Shown here: positions 56,298 to 64,000 of the stretch, one piece after another
Layout: the number at the start of each line of letters is the position of its first letter
How positions within the stretch are numbered: position 1 is the first letter of the stretch
Assembly: GCA_021307315.1 (NCBI GenBank)
Contig: JAJSPD010000033.1
Coordinates: forward strand, 62,001 to 126,000
Origin: Bisporella sp. PMI_857
Taxonomy: Eukaryota; Ascomycota; Leotiomycetes; Helotiales; Helotiaceae
Reading direction: 5' to 3'
Length of the DNA: 64,000 bases
The notes under the pieces: model-generated
Databases searched by the model: none
Seen by the model: only the letters and a program-made list of their open reading frames with translations
What the model was told of the DNA's origin: nothing
Translations under genes and position numbers: made by a program

Positions 56298-57489
56298 ATG
56301 GCAATCTCAACCCAAGTCCAAGAGACCGTCCAATGGAATGGCAAGACCGTTCCAGTTTATTACATGGAAACGATCAGCTTTGAGAAGTTGCTTTCCAATG
56401 AGCCGGCTGAGCTTGAGAAAGTGCTTCGGTGCTGCGAGACCGAAGGCTTCTTTTATCTTGACCTCCAATCTATTGATGGACGCAGATTTTTGGAGGACCA
56501 ACAGAAGACTCTTGACCTTATGAATCGTTTCTTCTCGGCGCCACTTGAAGAAAAGAACCAATATGGCCTCGTTGCCCCTCACCTCGGGTAATTTACGAAA
56601 GCTGTGAACTTACTGGGAATTAAATGCTAACCAATGCTTAAAAGATATGAGCCTGTTGGCTCTCGCACGGGAGTTTTTGAGAACACTAAAGATGGGTATG
56701 AAATGGTTAAGGTGAGATACTTGCGACGCTTTCCAGGTGAACTTCGCAATAAAATTATGAGCTAATGTATGTCAAAAGGTGTCTCGCGACGAAGTTCAGA
56801 AGTCTAGCCCACATATTCCCAATGTCATCAAGAACAGCGGGGATATTGAAATCCTAGAGAACGCTATCGCAGGCTGCAATATTGCTACTAAAACTATCTT
56901 GTCAGCACTATCCACTGCCCTGGGGCTCACGGGTGCCGCACGTTACGAGAACTTGCATCGTAATGACCGTCCCTCGAGCACAACTCTTGCAATGATGCAC
57001 TACGTCCCATCTGATCCTAATATGGCTAAGCAGATTGGTCACCAGAAGCACACCGACATCAGCTCCTTGACCTTGCTTTTCAGCGAGCAATGGGGACTCC
57101 AAATTCGGCCACCAAAGACACGCGAGTTCGGATTTGTGAAGCCAAAAGCTGGATGCGCAATCGTGAATGTTGGAGACTCGCTACGTTTCGCAAGCGGACA
57201 CAGGATGCAATCGTGCATCCACCGAGTCGTGCCGTTTGATCCTACCGAGCATCGCTACTCGATTGCTTATTTCCTCAGGGCTGAAAATGAGACTAAGTTT
57301 ACAGACAGTGAGGGCAGGTATATCACTGCTGGGCAATGGCATGATGAGAAATTCTTTGCTTTCACGGATATCCCTGAGATGCAGGCCAAGGCTCCGCCAA
57401 CGATGTTGTTGGGCGGTATGGTAGAGGAGGACGAGGAGCCTGTTAGTCAGGCACCAGAAGTCTCCAAGGGAATCGCGATTGAGGCATAG
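56298..57489 (+). CDS. 2-oxoglutarate/Fe(II)-dependent oxygenase (isopenicillin-N-synthase-like)
   Basis: Model: join(56298..56587,56645..56711,56779..57489), 355 residues. It uses iron, oxygen and 2-oxoglutarate to hydroxylate or otherwise oxidise a small molecule, probably in the cytosol. An N-terminal DIOX_N-type region (ISFEKLL, CCETEGFFYLDL) is joined across introns of 57 nt (GTAATT...AAAG, branch gctaac) and 67 nt (GTGAGA...AAAG) to the catalytic jelly roll. Iron ligands are His and Asp in QKHTDISSLTLLF and the distal His in SGHRMQSCIHRVV. The 2-oxoglutarate-binding Arg is in HRYSIAYFLR. Length is normal for the family. It converges with the NmrA-like gene 0.6 kb downstream. Both could belong to one small oxidative pathway, but no core biosynthetic gene is visible. 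Confidence 0.92.
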
Positions 57490-58077
57490 ACCACCTCCGT
57501 AGGCCGAAGGCCAACCCTGAACGTTACAGGGACATGACGTTTCCAGCCCGCCAAAGTCTATTTCTTCAAGAGAGCAATCTCATGCTGTTATCCATTTGAG
57601 ATATCTATTAAATCGAATTTTTTAGTTGATTTCCATCGTCATTAGCCCCCGTCCCGTACCTTCTCCTCAATTGTCCGTCGGTAGTGCCCAAAGACTAAAG
57701 AACCCTGAGGGAAAACAAAACTCCATTCAAAGCAATGGGTTATGGCCAGGCACCAATTGTGCTTATTTTCATTACTATCTACTTCAAAGCCGCTCCGGGT
57801 AACCTTACGCTTTGCCACAACTCTTCATGATCTTCATCGCCACTTCTTGTACTCTACTTCAACCCAGCTAGCCCTAATCTTGGCCGAGAGTGTTAACTAC
57901 AGTGCGCAAATTTTCCACCTTGTGGGTTTCGAAGAAGTCACGAAGCGTATTAGGTCTGACGTCTGGATACCTCCCGGCATCGGAAGCTTCCCCCAGGTGT
58001 ACCTGTCCCGTCATGATAAACCATGTTCCAGCTCTGTGAAGTCAGTTAGCTTACTATAGTCAACACTACACAATAAC
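57490..58077. other. 3' intergenic space between convergent genes
   Basis: No gene is supported; the 105-codon plus-strand frame at 57742 has no motif. Terminators of both neighbours must lie here. Confidence 0.45.
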
Positions 58078-58889
58078 TTAAGCGTACTTGATGAAATCTT
58101 GCCCCCCCTTGTTTGCCTCCTCCCACAGGTCTTCTAAGGAGCCAAGTCTCTCCACCATAGGCTTCGTTCCGTAAACCGATTCAAAAATTGATATAATCTC
58201 ATGTGTGGACTTTCGGTCACCAAGAACTGGCAAAGTTAGCCCCCAGAGTTCCTATCCGTACGGACTAGCTACTCGCATTTGAAAAACCCAACTGCTTGTG
58301 GGTCAAGGGCTACAGCCGCTACATACTGCGCCGTGGTAATATAGCTCGTCATTTCCCAGATTTCATCTCCGGAACCATAGTATTGTATTTTTGTCTCCTC
58401 CGGCTTCCAGAAGAAGTGAAGATCGCTAAAGAGGGTCTCCATGAACATTTCGTTCAGGATATGGATGCCACGAATACTTTTCGTGTCCAAATAGTCCCTC
58501 ACTTGAATCATAGGAGACTTTTTCGTGTACTGGCCTGCCTGAAGCTTCCTGTAATCCATGGTGTAGTCACTAGCAATGTAACGTCCCACACCCTCCTGAT
58601 CACACACATCAATTAACAACTTTTGACCTTCAATCATGACGTTGTTGTCCTCCGAAAGGTAGCAGCAAATGACAACGTCACAGTTTTTGACAAAAGACCG
58701 CACTGCATTCGTATCCTTATGCTCACCTTGGGTAACAGAGACTTGGCTGGAATTCGAGAGAGATAGCGGAAGCTTGCTGGGAGTCCGGCAATAACCCCGG
58801 ATGTTGACATCCGGACGTTTTAGGAGCTCTTTAGCGATACAGAGCGCTAATCTCCCGGTGATGGCTGCGATGCCGACGGTGTAAGTCAT
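58078..58889 (-). CDS. NmrA-like / isoflavone-reductase-like NAD(P)-binding protein
   Basis: Model: complement(join(58078..58226,58277..58889)), 253 residues, an atypical short-chain dehydrogenase. The N-terminal Rossmann motif reads VGIAAITGRLA, where family members usually have G-x-x-G-x-x-G; the second glycine is replaced. Then come CDVVICCYLSEDN, YIASDYTMDYRKL and MFMETLFSDL. The exon junction gives GFFKFLGDRKS and the end is GGQDFIKYA. The intron (58276-58227, 50 nt) has a GC donor (GCGAGT) with a normal TTTGCCAG acceptor. No GT donor preserves the frame. Such proteins act as redox sensors or as reductases in secondary metabolism; which applies here is open. The first ATG after the upstream TTG was chosen as start. 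Confidence 0.85.
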
Positions 58890-58961
58890 ATTCAAATGTA
58901 GAAGTTGGAAGAGAGGTTTCTGTAACTATAGTGCGTTACAAACGATGGAAAGGATTACTAT

Positions 58962-58972
58962 ATTTATATATG
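58962..58972 (-). promoter_or_regulatory. TATA-like element of the NmrA-like gene
   Basis: On the minus strand atataaata lies about 75 nt before the ATG at 58889. Confidence 0.35.
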
Positions 58973-59819
58973 GTGCTCATGATTTTCGGGATATTCAGGC
59001 TCAGCATCTTTCCGAAAAGGGATTACGGGCAACGCAGTCACTCCTCTAATTAAAAGTTTTTGTCCGCTCCGCCGGACGGATTGATGCATAGCTTCTGAAG
59101 TCGCTAACTGCGAAGATGAGCGCAAATATGTAATAAATGGAGTCAATTAGTAGGGGGAAAAACGCTACTCGCCTATAATACCACTCGCTTACAAAGTACA
59201 CCCCCCCCCGAATTGTGCATAAGAAAAGACTATTGTTAACCGGCTACTCCGGCCTTGGTCCGCCGTCCCGGCCCAACCCTTATTTCCCCTATTTGTCACA
59301 TAATAAATCCGCTGCTACAATAAACCTTAAAATGACAAGTCCATTGAACACGATTATCAATATCCAAATAATAGAATGGTGAAAGGAGATCCACGGCCGG
59401 GGACTTGAAGTAGTCAAGAACCGATACATTCGGGAGGTCCCCCCCCCCCCCCCCCCCCCGAGAGTTCTAGAAGTAATTTATGATGAAAATTGTGGACTTA
59501 AATCTCGGGGCTTATTTATCAGCCGGACTTTATCATGGCGGAGGCTATTTGAGATATTTGCCGTATATAAATGTATGAGACAAGTGTTGCTGAAAACATC
59601 ATGCCCACTATGCCCATCATGCCCATGCAGCTCCGTCGAATACTTGGATTTTTGGCTGTTCTTTGAGCTACAGCCACCTATGCAAAGGAAGGGTACAGCT
59701 TGCAACCCTTCTAAGTTGATCTCTCTAATGATGTTCCGCCAATGCTTTATCGGACTCAGGACACTCGTCTCCCCAATAAGCTCGAAAATCCAGGAGTCAG
59801 CACATCTCGAGGGATGGAC
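58973..59819. other. intergenic with homopolymer C tracts
   Basis: No gene is supported. There are nine C at 59201-59209 and twenty-one C at 59439-59459. An 82-codon frame at 59575-59823 has no domain and ends at the solo LTR. Confidence 0.5.
59439..59459. repeat. homopolymer tract of 21 C
   Basis: An uninterrupted run of C; the complementary G run could form a quadruplex. Length may vary between isolates or reflect sequencing uncertainty. Confidence 0.9.
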
Positions 59820-60054
59820 TTAGATGTGACGGCCCTGGCCCTGTCTCGCTTAGAGCTTGGCCCCTGACGCCACAGGACTCGCTTACACTGGCCCCTGGCC
59901 AGCCACCTGTATATAAAGCACTGCTTTCCTTCCCTTCTTCTGTCCGTAGCTTGTTCTCTTAGTTATAACAATTGACAGTCGTTCATACCTTTGAGTCCCT
60001 CTACCTGAGATCTACGGATCGAGATCCCTGTTCGCCTCGAGTTGTTACATTAGA
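59820..60054 (+). mobile_element. solo LTR, family C (225 bp) with 5-bp target duplication
   Basis: The LTR is 59825-60049, begins TGTGACGGCC and ends CGAGTTGTTACA, with TTAGA on both sides (59820-59824 and 60050-60054). The TATA-like tatataaag reads forward. Other copies lie at 43562-43799 and 24365-24706. Confidence 0.95.
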
Positions 60055-60090
60055 TGTGCTTAGAAGCCTGCAGCATGAATGACGGCTAAC

Positions 60091-60770
60091 TGTAACAAAC
60101 AGAGGGCAGCAGGAGGGATTGCAATATAGCAGGTGAGGACACGTATGTTATGAAAGCATGCGACGAGCAATATAAATGTAATAGTATTGCATTGGTATGA
60201 GATGTAGGTCTTTGAATCTATAAAAGACTCAAGATTGCCATCCTCCAAGGAGTTCTAGCTTCCTTTTATGTCCTTCGCCATTCGACTGTGTTGTATTCTT
60301 CCTCTACAGCCACTAAGCTTGTGATTTTGCTCGTGATTTGAATATCTCTGAAAGTACTTCAACATCTGAAGCCTACAACAGTCTAGATTATACAATCTTG
60401 TTGTAGCTGCAAGCGTGTACTCCGTTTGCAGCCCTGAAAGTACTGCAGCTGAAGCCTACGATGGTCTAGGTCATACGCACTCGTTGTGGATACAAGCCTG
60501 TAGCTGCTGTAATTGTAAGCCTGTAGCTGGCCATAAGCTGGTTACTCCGTTTGCAGCCTTGCAGCTGAAGCCTACGACAGTCTAGGTTATACGCCCTCGT
60601 TGTGGCTACAAGCCTGTAGCTGCTGTAGCTGCAAGCCTGTGGCTGGCCATGAGCTGGTTACGCCGTTTGCAGCCCTGAAGGCACTGCAGCTGAAAACCTT
60701 AATCTTTCCCGTAAGGACTTTATTCCATATCCGGGGTCTTGAACTGGTTTGCCGGATCCTGGCTGTTACA
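60091..60770 (+). mobile_element. LTR, family D, expanded to 680 bp
   Basis: It begins TGTAACAAACAGAGGG and ends GGATCCTGGCTGTTACA. It is twice as long as the 313-bp copy at 21.4 kb because blocks containing gaagcctac, tctagg and agcctgtagctgctgta are repeated three times (starts near 60368, 60451 and 60567). The 5-bp flanks differ (CTAAC and AGGAG), so no target duplication is left. Confidence 0.85.
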
Positions 60771-61425
60771 AGGAGTTATTTTTGACCGCAAACTTCGTTT
60801 CAGAGCCCACGCTTTTAACCAAGCTTCAAAAGCCCTTAAAGTTAGCCAGGCTCTTGCTCGGCTTGGAAACACTGCCTAAGGAGTTCCTTCAGCGTTGCTC
60901 CGGCGTGGAAACTACACGGCACTTTAAATCCAGGCATATTAGCAACAGCCAACAGGGGATCTTAAAAGCTTTTCCAAAAGTAGTAATTTCAAGTGCTAGA
61001 GCAATACTTCCAGCCTACCGAACTACCCCTTTCCCGATTCTACACAGAGAAGCCGGGATCCCTCTCCCAGAACACTTGCTAGACGCTTTAGCACTTGCGG
61101 ACACCGCTCGCACTTGCCGCTTCGACTTTCGACATCCCTTTAAAGCACGTGCGAAAGCCTGCCGAGCAAAACTTCGACACACTACCCGGTCCTCCTCGCG
61201 GCACGCCCGGCGATGCTATCCTTCCCGCTAACAGAGCAGCTGAACCCGATACAGCTTCCCTCTTGGCACGCGCCAGAAAGCAGAGCAGCTGCTAAGCTCC
61301 GAATCGTGGCGTGCACCCTAGAAAACCATCTTTTACTCGACAAGAAGCCGCGTTACTTTCCGAAACTTTTTAGAATCGATCCTTTACAACGACATTATAT
61401 TTGTTGGTATGCAGCCAAAGTTACG
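60771..61425 (+). mobile_element. LINE (Tad-like) ORF2 C-terminal fragment
   Basis: It reads FDRKLRFRAHAFNQASKALK, then shifts frame, then SARAILPAYRTTPFPILHRE, AGIPLPEHLLDALALADTAR and RFDFRHPF. This is the standard segment downstream of the reverse transcriptase in fungal LINEs. RT and RNase H proper are absent. Confidence 0.82.
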
Positions 61426-61430
61426 TGAAT

Positions 61431-61620
61431 CACCCCGCGGCGCACGGACCTCATGGATGTATTATAGCTCTTGTACGTAGATTAGAACTTAGAAGAATAC
61501 AAGAACAAGTCAACCACCTACAAAGAGCATACTAGCACTGCGCAGAGATCGCGGTGCTACTTGCCTCGTGGGTAACCGACTTGAGCAATTGCAAGTCATC
61601 AAAACTAAGAAGTATCACTC
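61431..61620 (+). repeat. dispersed repeat, copy also at 7716-7911
   Basis: Same orientation and block order as at 7.7 kb. It directly follows the LINE fragment and precedes the 3' end of the FunK1 pseudogene, suggesting it is a transposon edge. Confidence 0.7.
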
Positions 61621-61669
61621 GTAGAGATATTTGCCGTATAATTTACTCAGAGCCCGCAGAGCAGAGCTG

Positions 61670-63192
61670 CTCAAGAGCTCACCTTGTAGACCGGCTCCCC
61701 AAAATCACGGAGCACGACCCGTTAATGCACTAGATTCGGCACAGGACAACTTGCTCCCTTTGTTGGAGAAGCAGAACAGGATTGTTTGCTTGGCGGTAGA
61801 GGAGCGCCGGTCTGGCTTGATGACCGTTTTAGGCTCGCGGTGCTGCGACCCTCCCGCGGAGTACTAGCTACGCTTGCGTTTCGTGACATCCCCGAGGGTC
61901 CAGCTCAGTAATTCTCTTCGGTTGTGACATCCAATCCCTTCCGCACATTGCTCCGAATATCTCATCCGTTCCGCCAACTTGAACAGTCCTGTGGTGATAA
62001 TATCGGGCCACATTGATAGCATCTCGATCGGTCGTCTCGCGCAGAAGTTCCCCTTCTTCCTCACGTTCTGTGTACTGCCAGGAGTCCTTGATGACAAGCG
62101 GCATCCGCGGATCCGCCATGCAATGGGCTTTCCAGCAAGTCGTCGCCCGGCCAGCTATGCTGGGTGCGCGCTTCATACGCTTGCCGATAATCAGGCGCTC
62201 TTTTCGACCGGCGAGTTCGATGTCGATGTATCGCTTGTTGACGATAGTAGGATCGAACCTAAGCTGCTCCTCACTCATCCACAAAAACGCCAGTATCGTA
62301 GTTACGAACCGCAGGTCGTCTATATTAATGCCAAATTGGTCGGACGCAACCCCGTCGACGTATAGGAGTCAACTTGCGCCCCTCTGCAAATGTTGACAGC
62401 CTCCCGCTAAAGTCCGAAAACCAGTTCAGCACATCATCCTGGTTTGCTTTTTTGCCACCCCGTCTAGCCATTGTCAAAGACCGGGTCACCGCCTTCTATA
62501 CACTGCTTGAAGGACGTCTCGGATGCTGTCTCAAGCTCGTCCACGCCTCCAAAATATGTCTCGCGGAAGCTGCAGAGCCCAACATATATAGGGCCGAGCT
62601 CCTTTTTCAGCACATCGTCCACATACTTGCGGTGCTCCGACGAATTTTCGAAGCTGCTTGTGTTGCGAAGCCACGGGGTCTGTTGGATGGAAGAGGCGAT
62701 CGGTCGAGGCGGAGGAGTAGATTCGGTGACTGCATTGAAGGCCTGTTCCCAGACCTTACTGTCAGGCCTGTTGAATTGCAGTTAAGCGGGGCTGTATGCG
62801 GTCGAAATCAAAATCGTTGAAGTCAATAGCAGAATTCAGTCTGAGAAGGTCGCTGCGAAGCGTGCCATGACCGGTCTTCGAACGTAGAAGGCGGCTGGTG
62901 GGGAGGATTCTAAGTGCTGATAAATGATTGAATGCGAGATCCCGCGTATCTGAACGCTATTAGACGAGTCCCTACTATAGAAATGTCAGATAGTGTCAAA
63001 TACCTTGGAGGGCAAGGCCCACAACCGCCTCTGGAGCACATGAGATGCTTCTGTCTTTGCAAATTGAACTGAACAAAGCGCGGAAGGTATCACGGCCCTT
63101 CCTAATAGGATTGTCACAGAATAGACCTGCTGTGGGAGGTCATTGGCTGGATACGCGGGCTTGCCAAGGAAGGCTAAAAAGATGGTATCCAT
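61670..63192 (-). pseudogene. FunK1-type fungal protein kinase, decayed and internally deleted
   Basis: The minus strand begins at 63192 with MDTIFLAFLGKPAYPANDLP. It continues around 62890 with SKTGHGTLRSDLLRLNSAID, then DSKVWEQAFNAVTES, TPWLRNTSSFENSSEHRKYV and LETASETSFKQCIEGGDPVF with a stop at about 62472. After a frame change comes DVLNWFSDFSGRLSTFAEG, and an internal deletion joins this to TILAFLWMSEEQLRFDPTIV, KRAPSIAGRATTCWKAH and VIKDSWQY. It ends with DIRSNVRKGLDVTTEENY, stop, and RVVLRDFGEPVYK near 61680. The kinase core with catalytic loop is missing. The FunK1 family is widespread and expanded in fungi; its substrates are unknown. A MITE sits just upstream. Confidence 0.85.
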
Positions 63193-63201
63193 GAGAACAG
63201 C

Positions 63202-63430
63202 TAGAAGGCTTCCCTACTCAACCGCCCAAATTTTGGTTTTATTAGAATTTTGCCACAACAACATCATTTAATCAGAATTTGAACACTGCCACGGTAATTT
63301 TCGAGTTAATTTACATTAGATCCCTTAATTTGAGAATAATCTGACTATTTTAAAAATTTTCGATTTTTTTTGGTGTTCCTACTATATTTTTGGGCGGGTA
63401 GGGTTGGCGGTTGATTAGGGAAGCCTTCTA
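63202..63430. mobile_element. MITE, TA-flanked, 225 bp with 23-bp TIRs
   Basis: 63204-63428 begins GAAGGCTTCCCTACTCAACC and ends in the reverse complement of nearly the same sequence (one mismatch over 23 bp), with TA at 63202-63203 and 63429-63430. The TA duplication points to a Tc1/mariner-type transposase in trans. The interior is A/T-rich and non-coding. The paralogous site near 40298-40303 lacks it. Confidence 0.92.
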
Positions 63431-63545
63431 CTGTAAATTATCTGTTCTTCAAGCGTGTACACATACAACAATATCACTTCGCTATTTGGGGATTGTCAAT
63501 CATCAATTAGCTGTTCACAGCACTACTGAGTACTCTCCGCGATAA
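63431..63545 (-). repeat. FunK1-upstream repeat, copy also at 40186-40303
   Basis: On the minus strand it matches the region before the FunK1-like ATG at 40310, with the shared block cagtagtgctgtgaacagct. It is most likely the ancestral promoter of this kinase subfamily. Confidence 0.8.
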
Positions 63546-64000
63546 TTTCTGACAGCGATTGATCTGCCATGGCAGATGTGATCTCGGTGAGAAGGCTTGG
63601 ACCTTCAAATGCCCAGCCCCACCACCAGCCACTCAGCTACCAACCTTGGCATTGTCAGGGTAATGCACAAGCCAACCTTCGTTCATGAGGCGGAGTGATG
63701 TGAGCAGCACGACGGGATTGGTTGATTTTCACGACATATATATGTCATTGTGCAGAACAACACCATGCAATAGGTCGTTCAAGCTTGGTGGGCTAAGCTG
63801 AAAGAAACGGACTTGCGATCAAAGCCTCAAACTTGTTGTTCCACTGCTTCCCTCTTTGAAAAAAAAATATGAAGGTAAATGTTAGTGATCCTCCGGAGCC
63901 GGGATCCAGTTTAGATCGATATTACATTCCAGCATTACCGGGGAGGCCTTGTCTTTTTTGAGCACCCCAAAGGTTCTAAGGAAACACTGTACGGTGCAGC
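63546..64000. other. window edge, no supported gene
   Basis: A minus-strand stretch near 63715-63650 reads LNEGWLVHYPDNAK before a GTTGGT sequence and could be an exon end of a gene outside or degraded here. It is too short to assign. Confidence 0.3.

Noticed and set aside
1..64000. CRISPR arrays, bacterial operons, rRNA and tRNA genes
   Set aside because: The window is fungal; no regular spacer array or rRNA-like sequence was seen. tRNA genes cannot be excluded without a structure search (for example tRNAscan-SE).

Overview
The window is filamentous-fungal DNA, most likely from an ascomycete of the subphylum Pezizomycotina. The evidence is short spliceosomal introns (about 45-120 nt, GT...AG, with CTAAC/CTAAT-like branch sites), an AA9 lytic polysaccharide monooxygenase, HET-domain genes, FunK1-type kinases and aminoglycoside-phosphotransferase-like fungal kinases, and a heavy load of decayed retroelements and DNA transposons with changes that resemble repeat-induced point mutation (RIP). 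I cannot name the species. Genes are well separated, and the window alternates between intact single genes and transposon-rich, pseudogene-rich stretches.

Layout. 0.8-1.6 kb: a secreted AA9 LPMO. 4.2-11.8 kb: a tail-to-tail pair of large HET-domain genes, one HET plus 22 ankyrin units (+ strand, one apparent frameshift) and one HET plus NB-ARC plus TPR (- strand, three exons, intact). Both carry long arrays of nearly identical repeats that vary at only a few positions, as in fungal allorecognition/NLR-like genes. 13.4-18.5 kb: pseudogenes of an APH-like kinase and a dienelactone hydrolase, two small genes, and a gene end split by a solo LTR. 19.5-20.3 kb: an intact DJ-1/PfpI-family gene. 20.7-24.7 kb: a decayed ankyrin gene split by a Copia-type element, which itself carries two solo LTRs of other families. 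Every one of these insertions has matching 5-bp target duplications. 26.1-27.5 kb: a six-exon zinc alcohol dehydrogenase. 28.8 kb: an 80-bp hairpin. 29.8-31.8 kb: an MFS transporter. 33.2-35.3 kb: a secreted type-B carboxylesterase with a possible 5-nt microexon. 38.0-39.2 kb: a secreted bacterial-type solute-binding protein. 40.2-41.0 kb: a secreted esterase truncated by a piece of a FunK1 gene.

42.8-54.1 kb is a nest of mobile elements: LINE ORF1 pieces, Gypsy RT/RNase H, a second Copia gag, an hAT transposase, a third Copia RT, and a nearly complete Mutator-like element with terminal inverted repeats, an 8-bp target duplication and two TAG stops in otherwise open sequence. 54.4-59 kb holds an amidohydrolase pseudogene and a convergent pair (a 2-oxoglutarate/Fe(II) oxygenase and an NmrA-like reductase) that could act in one small oxidative pathway. 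59.8-63.5 kb holds two LTRs, a LINE ORF2 tail and a FunK1 pseudogene with a TA-flanked MITE in its upstream region.

The intact genes suggest a plant-debris or plant-associated lifestyle (LPMO, esterases, transporter, dehydrogenase), but they form no obvious single pathway. The most notable system is the HET-ANK / HET-NB-TPR pair. I built the exon structures by hand from splice motifs. In each intact multi-exon gene the exon lengths sum to a multiple of three and the joined protein matches the family pattern, which supports the models. No transcript data were available.
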